Source of the DNA: Pseudomonas entomophila
GTDB lineage: Bacteria > Pseudomonadota > Gammaproteobacteria > Pseudomonadales > Pseudomonadaceae
Direction of reading: 5' to 3'
DNA: 36,544 nucleotides
NCBI RefSeq assembly: GCF_013523165.1
Contig: NZ_JAAMQI010000030.1
Location: forward strand, 1 to 36,544
In this document: in pieces, positions 8,467 to 16,056 of the stretch
Numbering within the stretch: the first letter of the stretch is position 1
How the letters are laid out: every line of letters starts with the position of its first letter
Notes under the pieces: model-generated
What the model was told of the DNA's origin: nothing
Databases searched by the model: none
What the model saw: only the letters and a program-made list of their open reading frames with translations
Made by a program: the position numbers and the translations under genes

Positions 8467-9396
8467 CTAAGGCAGGTAGTCGCGCAGCGCCTGCTGTACG
8501 CACGCGGCATCGAGCATGGAACTGGCGCGGAAGAAGCGCAGGATGTTGCCGAGCAACGGGTGTTGGCGATTGATCGGGTAGGCCAGCCCACGCACTTCCT
8601 CGCGCAGTGCCTCGCGGATGGCGTCCGTGACCGGCAGCGCCTCGATCAAGGCGAAGTCGAAGCGTTGCTGCAGGTCGTTGGTCAGGTACTGCGCCAGGAA
8701 GACCGGCAACACCTGGGCAATGGCTTCACGGTCGGCCTCGGGCGCGGACTGCCAGTAGATCCGCGTCAGTCGCGCCCAGAAGCTGGAGTGGCGCCCCTCG
8801 TCCAGCAGATGATCGGCCATCAACCCTTTCACCGAAGGCTTGACCGTCTCGTCGCGGGCGAACGCCGCCACGTCGTCGGTGAGGGTGTTCTCGGCGATGC
8901 CCACGCAGATCAGCTCGACGGCGTCGCGCAGCCTCGCCGGCACGTGCTGCAAGGCCGTCGGAATCGCCCGGCTCAGCTCGATCTCGGCCGGCAGCGCGAT
9001 CGGCTCGATCTGGGTCAGGGCAATGGTCTGCTGCAGGAAGTCCAGCGCCACCAGTGCGTGGTAGTCCTCGTCCACGACCACGGTCATGGCGTCATAGCGA
9101 CAGGCGAACGGAAAGCGCACGGCAAAGGTGTCCTTGGCGATGCGGCGCGCCGTCCGGTCGACGATCTCGGTCTCGAAGATCACCACGTCATTGATGAACT
9201 TGTACAGGCTCTGCACCAGCACGAAGTCACGCAGGTGAGGGCACTCGCGCTGCAAGGTCTCGCTCAGGGCCAGCGGTTGCCGACTGAGGGGGTAGATCAG
9301 CCGGTGATCGTCCTCGACCATGCGCCGCGGGCGGGTGCGGATGGTGGCGCGTGCTTCCCAGGTGTCGGCGAAGGAGCGGTAGTCCTGGGCATTCAT
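8467..9396 (-). CDS. pvfB: AurF-like non-haem diiron N-oxygenase, PvfB type
   Basis: From ATG 9396 the protein is 309 aa. It has the ferritin-like diiron ligand pattern of AurF-type amine N-oxygenases: E75 or E77, E110-x2-H113 (VVVDEDYHALVALD), E169 (GIAENTLTDD), and H196, E200 and H203 in DHLLDEGRHSSFW, i.e. HxxxExxH. By analogy with PvfB and HamB it would oxidise the amino nitrogen of the amino acid or of its carrier-bound form. The start is fixed by an ATGA overlap with the preceding gene; a longer reading in the same frame upstream is only an antisense-like extension. The stop TAG is part of the TAGGAGG ribosome-binding site of the NRPS gene. Both junctions indicate tight translational coupling. 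Confidence 0.92.
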   Translation of the reverse strand: MNAQDYRSFADTWEARATIRTRPRRMVEDDHRLIYPLSRQPLALSETLQRECPHLRDFVLVQSLYKFINDVVIFETEIVDRTARRIAKDTFAVRFPFACRYDAMTVVVDEDYHALVALDFLQQTIALTQIEPIALPAEIELSRAIPTALQHVPARLRDAVELICVGIAENTLTDDVAAFARDETVKPSVKGLMADHLLDEGRHSSFWARLTRIYWQSAPEADREAIAQVLPVFLAQYLTNDLQQRFDFALIEALPVTDAIREALREEVRGLAYPINRQHPLLGNILRFFRASSMLDAACVQQALRDYLP

Positions 9397-10169
9397 GAGG
9401 CCACCTCGGCGGTCGCGACCTGCAGGTCGGCGCGAACGCGGTTCCACAACCGTTCGCGACTGCCGATGGCAGCCAGGGCGGCCTCCAGCACTTGCTGCTG
9501 CTTGTGGGCATCGTCCCCCACCAGGCGTGCCAGCAGGCGCTCGGCCGCCGGGCCATGGTCGTCGGAGTCGACATCGATATGGCGCTGCAGGTAATAGCGA
9601 AACGTCGGTGCCTGCTCCATGCCGATGCCCCACTCGTCGAGGATCTGCTGGAACATCATCGGGATGACGCTTTCGCGTCCATGCAGGAACGCCGCTGCCA
9701 CGCAGTGCGCCGGGGCAGTGAGGGCCACCGCCAGCGTGTCGGCGACGAACGCCTTGGCCGCCTCGCTGGCGCCACACCGCTGCAACGCGTCGAGTGGGGC
9801 GATGCCTTCGCGCTGCAGGGCGATGAAGCGTTCGATGGCCCGGGTGTCGGCGCCCACTTCACGCATGGCGTCCAGGTACAGTTCGAAATGGCTGTAGTGC
9901 CCGTGCTCGAGTCGATCGTCGGACTCTTCGCCCAGGACGATTTCGTTGATCAGGCGAGCTGCGGCTGGGTCCTGTGGCGGCAGCCAGGGCAACGCGGTAC
10001 AGGTCAGTTCCTGTTGCAACCGCTTGGTCAACGACATGAAGTCCCACACGGCGAATACATGGGTTTCCATGAAGCGGCACAATAACGCCGGTGTATCGAT
10101 CGATGAAAACAGTGGGTGGCGCGACAATGCTAACTTGCACATCTGAAGTTCGTGAGTCGAGACGTTCAT
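9393..10169 (-). CDS. pvfA: DUF3050 haem-oxygenase-like protein, PvfA type
   Basis: This is the first gene of the operon, 258 aa, helical and without signal peptide or membrane segment. It carries hallmarks of the DUF3050 family: METHVFAVWDFM (H37), EIVLGEESD (E76, E81), HGHYSHFELYL (H89, H91, H94, E96) and RHIDVDSDDHGP (H197, D201, D204, H205). The haem-oxygenase-like fold includes diiron oxidases and oxygenases, and the cluster of His and acidic residues suggests metal binding. The reaction is not known to me. The upstream region has a moderate AGGACT ribosome-binding site. The stop codon overlaps the start of the N-oxygenase gene (ATGA), implying that the two oxygenase-like proteins are made in step. 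Confidence 0.88.
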   Translation of the reverse strand: MNVSTHELQMCKLALSRHPLFSSIDTPALLCRFMETHVFAVWDFMSLTKRLQQELTCTALPWLPPQDPAAARLINEIVLGEESDDRLEHGHYSHFELYLDAMREVGADTRAIERFIALQREGIAPLDALQRCGASEAAKAFVADTLAVALTAPAHCVAAAFLHGRESVIPMMFQQILDEWGIGMEQAPTFRYYLQRHIDVDSDDHGPAAERLLARLVGDDAHKQQQVLEAALAAIGSRERLWNRVRADLQVATAEVAS

Positions 10170-10285
10170 TGAAGAGTCCTGTCAGTGTCGTGAAGACGGT
10201 TCGAACAGCCAGGCACCAAGGCGCACGCAGCCGCTGGCCTGATCCTGAATGATCGTTCGTCGAAAGTTTAAGTGCCGAATGCGCA

Positions 10286-10327
10286 ATCGAGACCCTGATG
10301 CCAGAGAGGCTGCGGGGTTGTCTCGAT
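10286..10327 (-). promoter_or_regulatory. Inverted repeat in the putative leader of the pvf-like operon
   Basis: ATCGAGACCC and GGGTTGTCTCGAT can pair (7 bp plus 3 bp, with a small bulge) around an intervening segment of about 20 nt. If transcription starts near the direct repeats at 10362-10399, this lies in the 5' leader, 117-158 nt before the first start codon. It could be a leader hairpin or an operator. No known riboswitch class is recognised. Confidence 0.3.
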
Positions 10328-10361
10328 GCCGGCCATTTCAACTTAGAACAGTCCGACAAGA

Positions 10362-10399
10362 AGTGGCAACGTGTTTTTAATCTTTTTAATAGTGGCAAC
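10362..10399 (-). promoter_or_regulatory. Paired GTTGCCACT direct repeats upstream of the pvf-like operon
   Basis: On the minus strand two perfect copies of GTTGCCACT (10362-10370 and 10391-10399) stand 29 bp apart, about 190-230 bp upstream of the first start codon. Between them lies an AT-rich stretch with a second repeat, ATTAAAAA twice. Two identical 9-mers flanking an A-rich spacer, in otherwise GC-rich DNA and ahead of an operon, look like an activator site with a promoter or UP-element. The binding protein is unknown. Confidence 0.4.
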
Positions 10400-10931
10400 T
10401 TTATTGAAGGCGAGTGCAGGCGTCATTGCAAGTAAGCCGACAATGTTATTAATGAGCCCGTGCCTTTCGATGCGCCAGCATCAAAATAAGACAGTGAGTG
10501 AATGCTTCACCCGAGCACTGAAAAAGAGAGGGGCGCTAAGTTGAACTTGAGGGGCGGCTGATCGGTAATCGGTCCTGTGCCCGGTAGCAGACTCCTTCTG
10601 CAGGTGATGGCCAGCGGCCGACCAGGCCCGCCCTCAGGCGATCAGCAGTCGTGCCGAGCCCTAGAGTGTGCCCGGATTAGCGGTTGCTGCCATGGTGCCA
10701 TTACTAAAAGCAGGGGTTTGCCAGGCGCGCCGACCGATGGCGTGCGCAGGCAAGCGTTCGAGACGCGCACGCGGTCATCGACCGGCAGGAGGTCAGGAAC
10801 TGAGAAGGCCCGGGATTCCAAGGCGCGTGGCGGCAGGACGTCGTCTGGGCGACGGCGTTGCACAGGGCGGCAGGGGAGGTTCGACGAGAGCGTCGCGCAC
10901 AGTGTCGCAACGGCCTGAACTGCAAGATCGA
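10400..10931. other. Non-coding stretch between the pvf-like operon and the GntR gene
   Basis: No convincing gene is seen in this stretch of about 530 bp. The part nearest the pvf promoter (10400-10520) is AT-rich; the rest is GC-rich. Short open frames on both strands (for example 10577-10918, plus) are rich in Arg, Gly and Ser and resemble no protein family I know. It may be a remnant of an older insertion or upstream regulatory DNA. Confidence 0.4.
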
Positions 10932-10970
10932 CCTCCAGGGGCGGCGATCACCGATCACCGCCCCTGGAGG
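10932..10970 (-). terminator. Strong hairpin after the GntR-family gene
   Basis: CCTCCAGGGGCGG and CCGCCCCTGGAGG form a perfect 13-bp stem with a 13-nt loop that contains CGATCA twice. It begins 14 nt beyond the GntR stop codon. It lacks a clear U-tract, so termination efficiency is uncertain, but the stem is by far the strongest dyad in the area. Confidence 0.55.
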
Positions 10971-10983
10971 CAGGAGGCCAGGT

Positions 10984-11676
10984 TCAGCCCTTCACTTGCC
11001 GGTTCAGGTAGGCACGGATCGTTCGCGAGGCATTGCTCAAATGACGCTCCAGCACCAGCAACGCCTCATCGATGAGCTTGTCGCTGGCGGCGTCGGCCAA
11101 GGCGTTGTGATCGTCCTGGGTCAGTTGGCCGAGCCCCATGGACGACAGGTGAAAGCGCAGGAATCGCTCTTCCTCGCTCAATTCGTTGTCGATCAGCCGC
11201 AACAGCTTCTGGTTCGTCGCCTTGCTGTACAGCGTCATGTGGAACAGGCGATTCAGCCGACCGATCTCGGCGTGGCGCGTTTCGGTCTCCAGCTGGCGAA
11301 TGTACTCGCGTGCCAGGGCGATGTCGGACGCATCGAGCAGTGGCACGGATTGACGCAGTGCCTCACTTTCCAGGATCAGCCGCAGATCGTAGGTATCGAC
11401 CGCGTCTTCGCCGATCAGAGGCGCGACGACCGCGCCCTTGTGCATCACGACCTTGAGCAGCGATTGCGCTTCGAGCTGTCGTATCGCTTCACGAACGGGC
11501 ATGCGGCTGACACCGAACAAGGTGGCCAGTTCTTGCTGACGCACGGCAGTCCCCGGCGGCAGGCGACCGTCGAGGATCGCACTACGCAGCCGCTCTTCGA
11601 TGACACTGCGCGCCAGGTGCGGTGACAGCTGTTCACCGCCCAATACCGCACTCAGCAGTTTAGTTTTAGTGGCCAC
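10984..11676 (-). CDS. GntR-family transcriptional regulator, FadR/FCD subfamily
   Basis: This 230-aa DNA-binding protein has an N-terminal winged helix-turn-helix (about 20-85; IEERLRSAILDGRLPPGTAV and LFGVSRMPVREAIRQLEAQ are typical) and a C-terminal all-helical FCD ligand domain (VDTYDLRLILESEALR, RLNRLFHMTLYSKATNQKLLRL). FCD regulators usually bind small carboxylates, often with a metal, and commonly repress nearby genes and themselves. The reading frame opens with GTG at 11676; no ATG lies upstream in frame and the ribosome-binding site is weak. A 12-bp palindrome stands 27 bp upstream. The regulator is divergent from lapG. Whether it controls lap or the pvf-like operon cannot be told from sequence. 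Confidence 0.9.
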   Translation of the reverse strand: MATKTKLLSAVLGGEQLSPHLARSVIEERLRSAILDGRLPPGTAVRQQELATLFGVSRMPVREAIRQLEAQSLLKVVMHKGAVVAPLIGEDAVDTYDLRLILESEALRQSVPLLDASDIALAREYIRQLETETRHAEIGRLNRLFHMTLYSKATNQKLLRLIDNELSEEERFLRFHLSSMGLGQLTQDDHNALADAASDKLIDEALLVLERHLSNASRTIRAYLNRQVKG

Positions 11677-11702
11677 GGAGTGTACGCCTGATGCCTGAAT
11701 GC

Positions 11703-11714
11703 ATTGGATCCAAT
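11703..11714. promoter_or_regulatory. Perfect palindrome ATTGGATCCAAT, candidate GntR operator
   Basis: A 12-bp perfect palindrome lies between the GntR gene and lapG, 27 bp from the GTG start of the former. FadR/FCD regulators bind palindromes of similar size and AT-flanked form. A further half-like match (CATTGGA) lies near 11777. Autoregulation is the simplest reading. Confidence 0.5.
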
Positions 11715-11943
11715 AACCTTAGATGGGAAGAAGTCCTTGTCAAACCTGGTTACAAGCCAATCGTACCATTGGACGGCATGATAAAGGCTATGGCGCAAGA
11801 AGTCGCACCCCAGCACCGTAAAGGGGATGTTCCGTCCGTCTGGCACAGCAGTTAGAGGTGTCGATGATCGCAAGGTGCCATTGTTTTTTGCGAGATCAGG
11901 CCGCACCATCGCCCCTTTCGACCGATCTGCTCGAGCGTTCGTC

Positions 11944-12636
11944 GTGGCGATACCTTGGATCTTTCACCTGACCCTGAAACGTCTGGGCCAGGCCGTGCTG
12001 CTCGGTTGCCTGCTGCTGGGCGGCCTGCACGCGGATTGGGACTTTTCCCAGATCAGCCGACGCGCGCAAGCCTTGTATGGGCCCTTGGGGGCAGGTCAGG
12101 CGCGAATCGACGCCTGGCAGACCCTGCTGACCGCGCAGAAGCAGGGCAGCGAGCTGGAGCGCCTGCAGGTGGTCAACCGCTTCTTCAACCAGCAGCTGCG
12201 CTATGTCGAGGACATCGACCTGTGGCACGAGGCCGATTACTGGGCCACACCGGTCCAGGCCTTGATCAAGGGCGCCGGGGACTGCGAGGACTATGCGATC
12301 GCCAAGTACTTCAGCCTTCGCCGCATGGGCATCGCCAGCGAGAAATTGCGGATCACCTACGTCAAGGCCTTGCGCCAGAACCGCGCGCACATGGTCCTGA
12401 CGTACTATGCCAGCCCAGAAGCCATGCCCCTGGTGCTCGACAGTCTGATCGACCCGATCAAGCCCGCCAACCAGCGGCCCGACCTGCTGCCGGTCTATGC
12501 CTTCAATGGCGAGGGGCTGTGGCTGACCGGGGCGGCTGGCAACAAGAAAGTCGGCGATACCAAGCGTCTGTCGCGCTGGCAGGATGTACTCAAGAAAATG
12601 CAGGCCGAAGGGTTCCCGGCCGAACCGGTCTACTGA
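11944..12636 (+). CDS. lapG: LapG periplasmic cysteine protease of the Lap adhesin system
   Basis: This is a bacterial transglutaminase-like cysteine proteinase that cuts the N-terminus of LapA and releases the adhesin, dispersing biofilm. From GTG 11944 it is 230 aa with an N-terminal hydrophobic export segment (LGQAVLLGCLLLGGLHA). The catalytic triad is visible as C114 in KGAGDCEDYA, H149 in NRAHMVL and D166 in LVLDSL. The acidic residues flanking the Cys (D113, E115) match the calcium site of the family. The frame is open back to an ATG at 11827, but the added 39 residues are not export-like and that ATG abuts its AAGGGG sequence with no spacing, so I prefer the GTG. lapD follows 9 bp later. 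Confidence 0.93.
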   Translation: MAIPWIFHLTLKRLGQAVLLGCLLLGGLHADWDFSQISRRAQALYGPLGAGQARIDAWQTLLTAQKQGSELERLQVVNRFFNQQLRYVEDIDLWHEADYWATPVQALIKGAGDCEDYAIAKYFSLRRMGIASEKLRITYVKALRQNRAHMVLTYYASPEAMPLVLDSLIDPIKPANQRPDLLPVYAFNGEGLWLTGAAGNKKVGDTKRLSRWQDVLKKMQAEGFPAEPVY

Positions 12637-12645
12637 GGATCACCG

Positions 12646-14592
12646 ATGTCACTGTTCAAACAATTGCTGTTGGCCATCTGCCTGTTCCTGGTCGTCGCGT
12701 TCAGCGGCAGCTTCATGGTCAGCCTGGAAAGCTCGCGCAGTCAGTACGTCAACCAGTTGCGCTCCCACGCGCAGGACGCGGCCACCGCACTGGCGTTGTC
12801 GCTGACACCGAACATCGATGACCCGGCGATGGTGGAGTTGATGGTCAGCTCGATCTTCGACAGTGGCTACTACGCCAGCATCAAGGTCGTGGACCTGGGC
12901 ACCGGTGCGGTGCTGGTCGAGCGCCACGCCGAACCCGACACCAACGGTGTGCCACGCTGGTTCATCCGTCTGATCGGCCTGGAGGCCGCCGGCGGCGACG
13001 CCATCGTCAGCCGCGGCTGGCAACAGGCTGCACGGGTCGAGGTGATCAGCCACCCGATGTTCGCGTTGTCCAAGCTCTGGCAAAGCGCCCTGGGCAGCCT
13101 GGGCTGGCTGCTGTTGTGCGGCGCCATCAGCGCCGTGCTCGGCGCCTTGCTGCTGCGTCGGCAACTTCGGCCGCTGGACTACATGGTGGCGCAGTCGCAT
13201 GCCATCGCGCGGCGCGAATTCCTCAGCCTGCCCGACTTGCCCAGCACACCGGAATTGCGCCGGGTGGTTCAGGCGATGAACCAGATGGTCGAAAAGCTCA
13301 AGGCGCTGTTCCAGGAGCAGGCCGAGCGTAGCGAGCGGCTCAGGGTCGAGTCCTACCAGGACAGCCTCACGGGCCTGGCCAACCGGCGCTACTTCGAGAT
13401 GCAGCTGGCGGCGCGGGTCAGCAACCTCGAGGACGCACGACAAGGTTACCTGTTGCTCCTGAGGGTACAGGACCTGACCGGGCTCAATGCGCGCCTGGGC
13501 GGGCAGCGTACCGACCAGTTGCTGCAGGCCATTGGGCAGCAGCTCCAGCGCACCTGTGCGCGCTTCCCTGAAACCAACAACCTGATCACCCGCAGCCGCG
13601 GTGGTGAGTTTGCGGTGCTGGCGCCCGGCATGGTGCATGAAGAGGCGATCCAGTTGGCCCAGGCACTCGAAGTCACGCTCCAGAGCCTGCACGAGACCGG
13701 TGCCAGCGACGTGACGCCCGTAGCCTGCATCGGCATGGCACCGTACACCCCGGGCGATGCGCCGCCGGCGCTGCTCAAGCTGGCCGACGAAGCCTTGGCC
13801 ATGGCCGAGAGCAAGGCCGATCCGGGCTGGGTCTGCCTGGAGCAGGGCGTCGCTGCCCAGGCTGCCGACAGCCACCACGACTGGCACACGCGGCTGGATC
13901 AGGCGCTGTCCAACGGGCAGTTCGAGCTGTTCTTCCAGCCGGTGGTCGACAGCCATGACCTGACGCGCACCCTGCATTACAAGGTGATCTCGCGGTTACA
14001 GGATGAGCAGGGCCAGGCGGTGGCTGCCGGGCGCTTCCTGCCCTGGCTCGAGCGTTTCGGCTGGTCGGCGCGGCTCGACCGGCTGATGCTGGAAAAGGTG
14101 CTCAAGCACCTGCAGACCCACGAGCAGTCGCTGGCACTGAACCTGTCGGCCGCCACCCTGACCGATGCCAAGGCCTTGCAGCAGGTCTATGACCTGCTCG
14201 GGCAGCATCGCGCCCTGGGGCCGCGGCTGACGTTCGAGATCGGCGAAGAGCAACTCCCGGACCACGCCAGCCTGGCGCAACTGACGCGCCGCTTGCGCGA
14301 CCTGGGCTTCAGCCTGGCCTTGCAGCGGTTCGGCGGCCGCTTCAGCATGATCGGCAACCTGGCCCACCTGGGCCTGGCCTACCTGAAGATCGACGGCGGC
14401 TACATTCGCAACATCGACCAGGAGCAGCACAAGCGGCTGTTCATCGAGGCCATCCAGCGCGCCGCGCACAGCATCGACCTGCCGCTCATCGCCGAGCGCG
14501 TGGAGACCGAGGGCGAGCTGAAGGTGTTGCAGGAAATGGGCGTGCAGGGCGTGCAGGGGCAGCGGGTCGCCGTCCCTGCCCCGTGGGCCTGA
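12646..14592 (+). CDS. lapD: LapD inside-out c-di-GMP receptor controlling LapG
   Basis: This 648-aa inner-membrane protein binds c-di-GMP in the cytoplasm and then holds LapG in the periplasm. Order: membrane helix 1 (about 5-25), periplasmic LapD/MoxY-type domain with W125 (the position known to contact LapG in P. fluorescens), membrane helix 2 (about 150-171), HAMP (about 172-225), degenerate GGDEF with RGGEF (318-322) and degenerate EAL in which the motif reads KVI (446-448). Both enzyme sites are therefore expected to be inactive and the EAL domain to serve as the sensor. GAGGA precedes the ATG. The last residues (GQRVAVPAPWA) depart from the usual end of an EAL domain. Confidence 0.94.
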   Translation: MSLFKQLLLAICLFLVVAFSGSFMVSLESSRSQYVNQLRSHAQDAATALALSLTPNIDDPAMVELMVSSIFDSGYYASIKVVDLGTGAVLVERHAEPDTNGVPRWFIRLIGLEAAGGDAIVSRGWQQAARVEVISHPMFALSKLWQSALGSLGWLLLCGAISAVLGALLLRRQLRPLDYMVAQSHAIARREFLSLPDLPSTPELRRVVQAMNQMVEKLKALFQEQAERSERLRVESYQDSLTGLANRRYFEMQLAARVSNLEDARQGYLLLLRVQDLTGLNARLGGQRTDQLLQAIGQQLQRTCARFPETNNLITRSRGGEFAVLAPGMVHEEAIQLAQALEVTLQSLHETGASDVTPVACIGMAPYTPGDAPPALLKLADEALAMAESKADPGWVCLEQGVAAQAADSHHDWHTRLDQALSNGQFELFFQPVVDSHDLTRTLHYKVISRLQDEQGQAVAAGRFLPWLERFGWSARLDRLMLEKVLKHLQTHEQSLALNLSAATLTDAKALQQVYDLLGQHRALGPRLTFEIGEEQLPDHASLAQLTRRLRDLGFSLALQRFGGRFSMIGNLAHLGLAYLKIDGGYIRNIDQEQHKRLFIEAIQRAAHSIDLPLIAERVETEGELKVLQEMGVQGVQGQRVAVPAPWA

Positions 14593-14609
14593 GGCAACGG
14601 CTCCACGCC

Positions 14610-14622
14610 TGCCCTGCGGGCA
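14610..14622. terminator. Small hairpin between convergent lapD and the efflux operon
   Basis: TGCCC-TGC-GGGCA forms a 5-bp stem in the 30-bp gap between the two converging stop codons. It is symmetric enough to act on both strands but has no U-tract. Confidence 0.25.
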
Positions 14623-16056
14623 TCACGGCGCCGTGCGGGCCGCGGGTGTGGGCGCATGCCAGCCACCGCCCAGCGCCAGGAAGACATTGATCTGCCCAAG
14701 CGCCACCTGGGCATCGGCGCCGGCCAATTGCCCACGCATGGTGGTGTAGGTCCGGGTCGCCTGCAGGTCCTCCAGGAAGGACGCACGTCCGGCCTGATAG
14801 AACTGGTGGGTCTGGTCCGCCGCCTGCTTCGCCGAACGCTCGGCTTCGGCCAGCGCCTCTCGGCGGTCGAGCAGGGCGCTGTACTGGGCGAGCCGGGTCT
14901 GGGTTTCACGGATGGCGTTGAGCACGACGCCGTCGAAACGCGCCAGTGCCGCCTGGGTCGAGGCCTCGGCTTCGCGGATGCGCGCCCGGGTGCCGTTGGT
15001 GGGTAGGGTCCAGTTGACCAGCGGGCCGAACCCCCAGCGATTGGTGGCCGGCTCGCCCAGGTTGTCGAGGGTGCCGATGGTGCCGACCTGGGCGCCGATG
15101 CTGATGTTCGGGTACAGCGCACCGGTCGCCACGCCGATGCTGGCGGTGGCAGCCGCCAGCTGGCGCTCGGCCTGACGGACGTCAGGGCGGCGCTTGAGCA
15201 AGGCGGCGCCATCCCCGACGGGCACCAACTGCGTGAGTCGAGGCAGCTCGGCGCAGTCTGCGGTGCCTGCGGGCAGCTGCTCGACCGGCGTGGCCAGCAG
15301 CGCCGACAGGGTGAACAGCCCCGCTTCACGCTCGGCCTGAAAGCGCGGCAGTTCGGCACGCAACGACTTGAACTGGGTCTGGGTGCGCGTCACTTGCGTT
15401 TCGTCACCACGCCCGGCGTCGCGCAAGCGCTGCGTCAGCTGTACCCCTTGTTCCTGCAAGGCCAGTGATTCACGGGCGATGTGATACTCCTCGTTGGCCG
15501 AGCAGACCTGGGTGTAGGCCTTGACCACATCCGCCACCACCGTAATGCGCGCCGTGTCGGCCGCAGCCTGCGCGGCATCGGCATTGGCCTGGGCTGCTTC
15601 GGTGCCGCGTTTGAAGGTGCCCCACAGGTCGAACTGGTACGACGCGCTGAGTATGGCCTCGCCGATGTTGGCCACCGGCACCTTTTCAGGCAGCAAGAAG
15701 GCCTCGCCAGACTCCTGCAAGCGTTGCGCCGCCGCTTTGCCGCTGCCACTGAAACCGCCCTGGGCTTCGGCCACCTCGACTTGCGCCCGCGCCCGGGCGA
15801 TGTTCGCCGTGGCCACGCGCAGGTCGCTGTTGGCTGCCAGCGCCTGACGCACCAGTGCATCGAGGCGCGGGTCCTGGTACAGCCGCCACCAGTTCTCCGG
15901 CACCGGCGCCGAGACCACGCTGTCGGCGTCCTGGCGCAGAGGGCCATTCAGGTCGCCCCGCTGCACGGCCGCGCCTTTGGGCACCGCATAGTCGGGGCCG
16001 ACCGTCGTGCAGGCGCTCAGGCCCAGCAGGCAGCCCAGCCACAGCGCGCGCTTCAT
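14623..16056 (-). CDS. Outer-membrane efflux lipoprotein, NodT/OprM family
   Basis: This 477-aa TolC-like channel forms the outer-membrane exit of a tripartite exporter. A lipoprotein signal is clear: MKRALWLGCLLGLSAC with the lipid-bearing Cys at 16. The two OEP repeats follow, with typical LVRQALAANSDLRVATANI and a second half around LKRRPDVRQAERQLAAATA and ALYPNISIGAQVG. It is the last of five genes joined by 4-bp overlaps, with its ATG overlapping the stop of the membrane-fusion gene. Its partners (HlyD, DUF1656, FUSC) suggest export of aromatic or other small toxic compounds rather than Lap secretion, so I do not call it LapE. Confidence 0.92.
   Translation of the reverse strand: MKRALWLGCLLGLSACTTVGPDYAVPKGAAVQRGDLNGPLRQDADSVVSAPVPENWWRLYQDPRLDALVRQALAANSDLRVATANIARARAQVEVAEAQGGFSGSGKAAAQRLQESGEAFLLPEKVPVANIGEAILSASYQFDLWGTFKRGTEAAQANADAAQAAADTARITVVADVVKAYTQVCSANEEYHIARESLALQEQGVQLTQRLRDAGRGDETQVTRTQTQFKSLRAELPRFQAEREAGLFTLSALLATPVEQLPAGTADCAELPRLTQLVPVGDGAALLKRRPDVRQAERQLAAATASIGVATGALYPNISIGAQVGTIGTLDNLGEPATNRWGFGPLVNWTLPTNGTRARIREAEASTQAALARFDGVVLNAIRETQTRLAQYSALLDRREALAEAERSAKQAADQTHQFYQAGRASFLEDLQATRTYTTMRGQLAGADAQVALGQINVFLALGGGWHAPTPAARTAP

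Noticed and set aside
9397..9777. Upstream extension of the N-oxygenase frame by 127 codons
   Set aside because: The extra residues are Arg/Gly/Pro/Ala-rich and overlap the DUF3050 gene in another frame. The ATGA overlap at 9393-9396 gives a natural start.
10577..10918. A 113-codon plus-strand frame in the gap between the pvf-like operon and the GntR gene
   Set aside because: There is no convincing ribosome-binding site, the composition is Arg/Gly/Ser-rich, and several frames are equally open here because of GC content.
10932..10970. Hairpin with an internal CGATCA repeat considered as a mobile-element end or REP sequence
   Set aside because: It is a single perfect dyad directly after a stop codon, with no second copy in the window and no target duplication. 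A transcript-end structure is the simpler reading.
14623..16056. The outer-membrane factor considered as LapE
   Set aside because: It is a lipoprotein of the NodT/OprM kind in a FUSC-HlyD operon with 4-bp overlaps, whereas a LapE would be a TolC-like protein with an ordinary signal peptide associated with lapBC.
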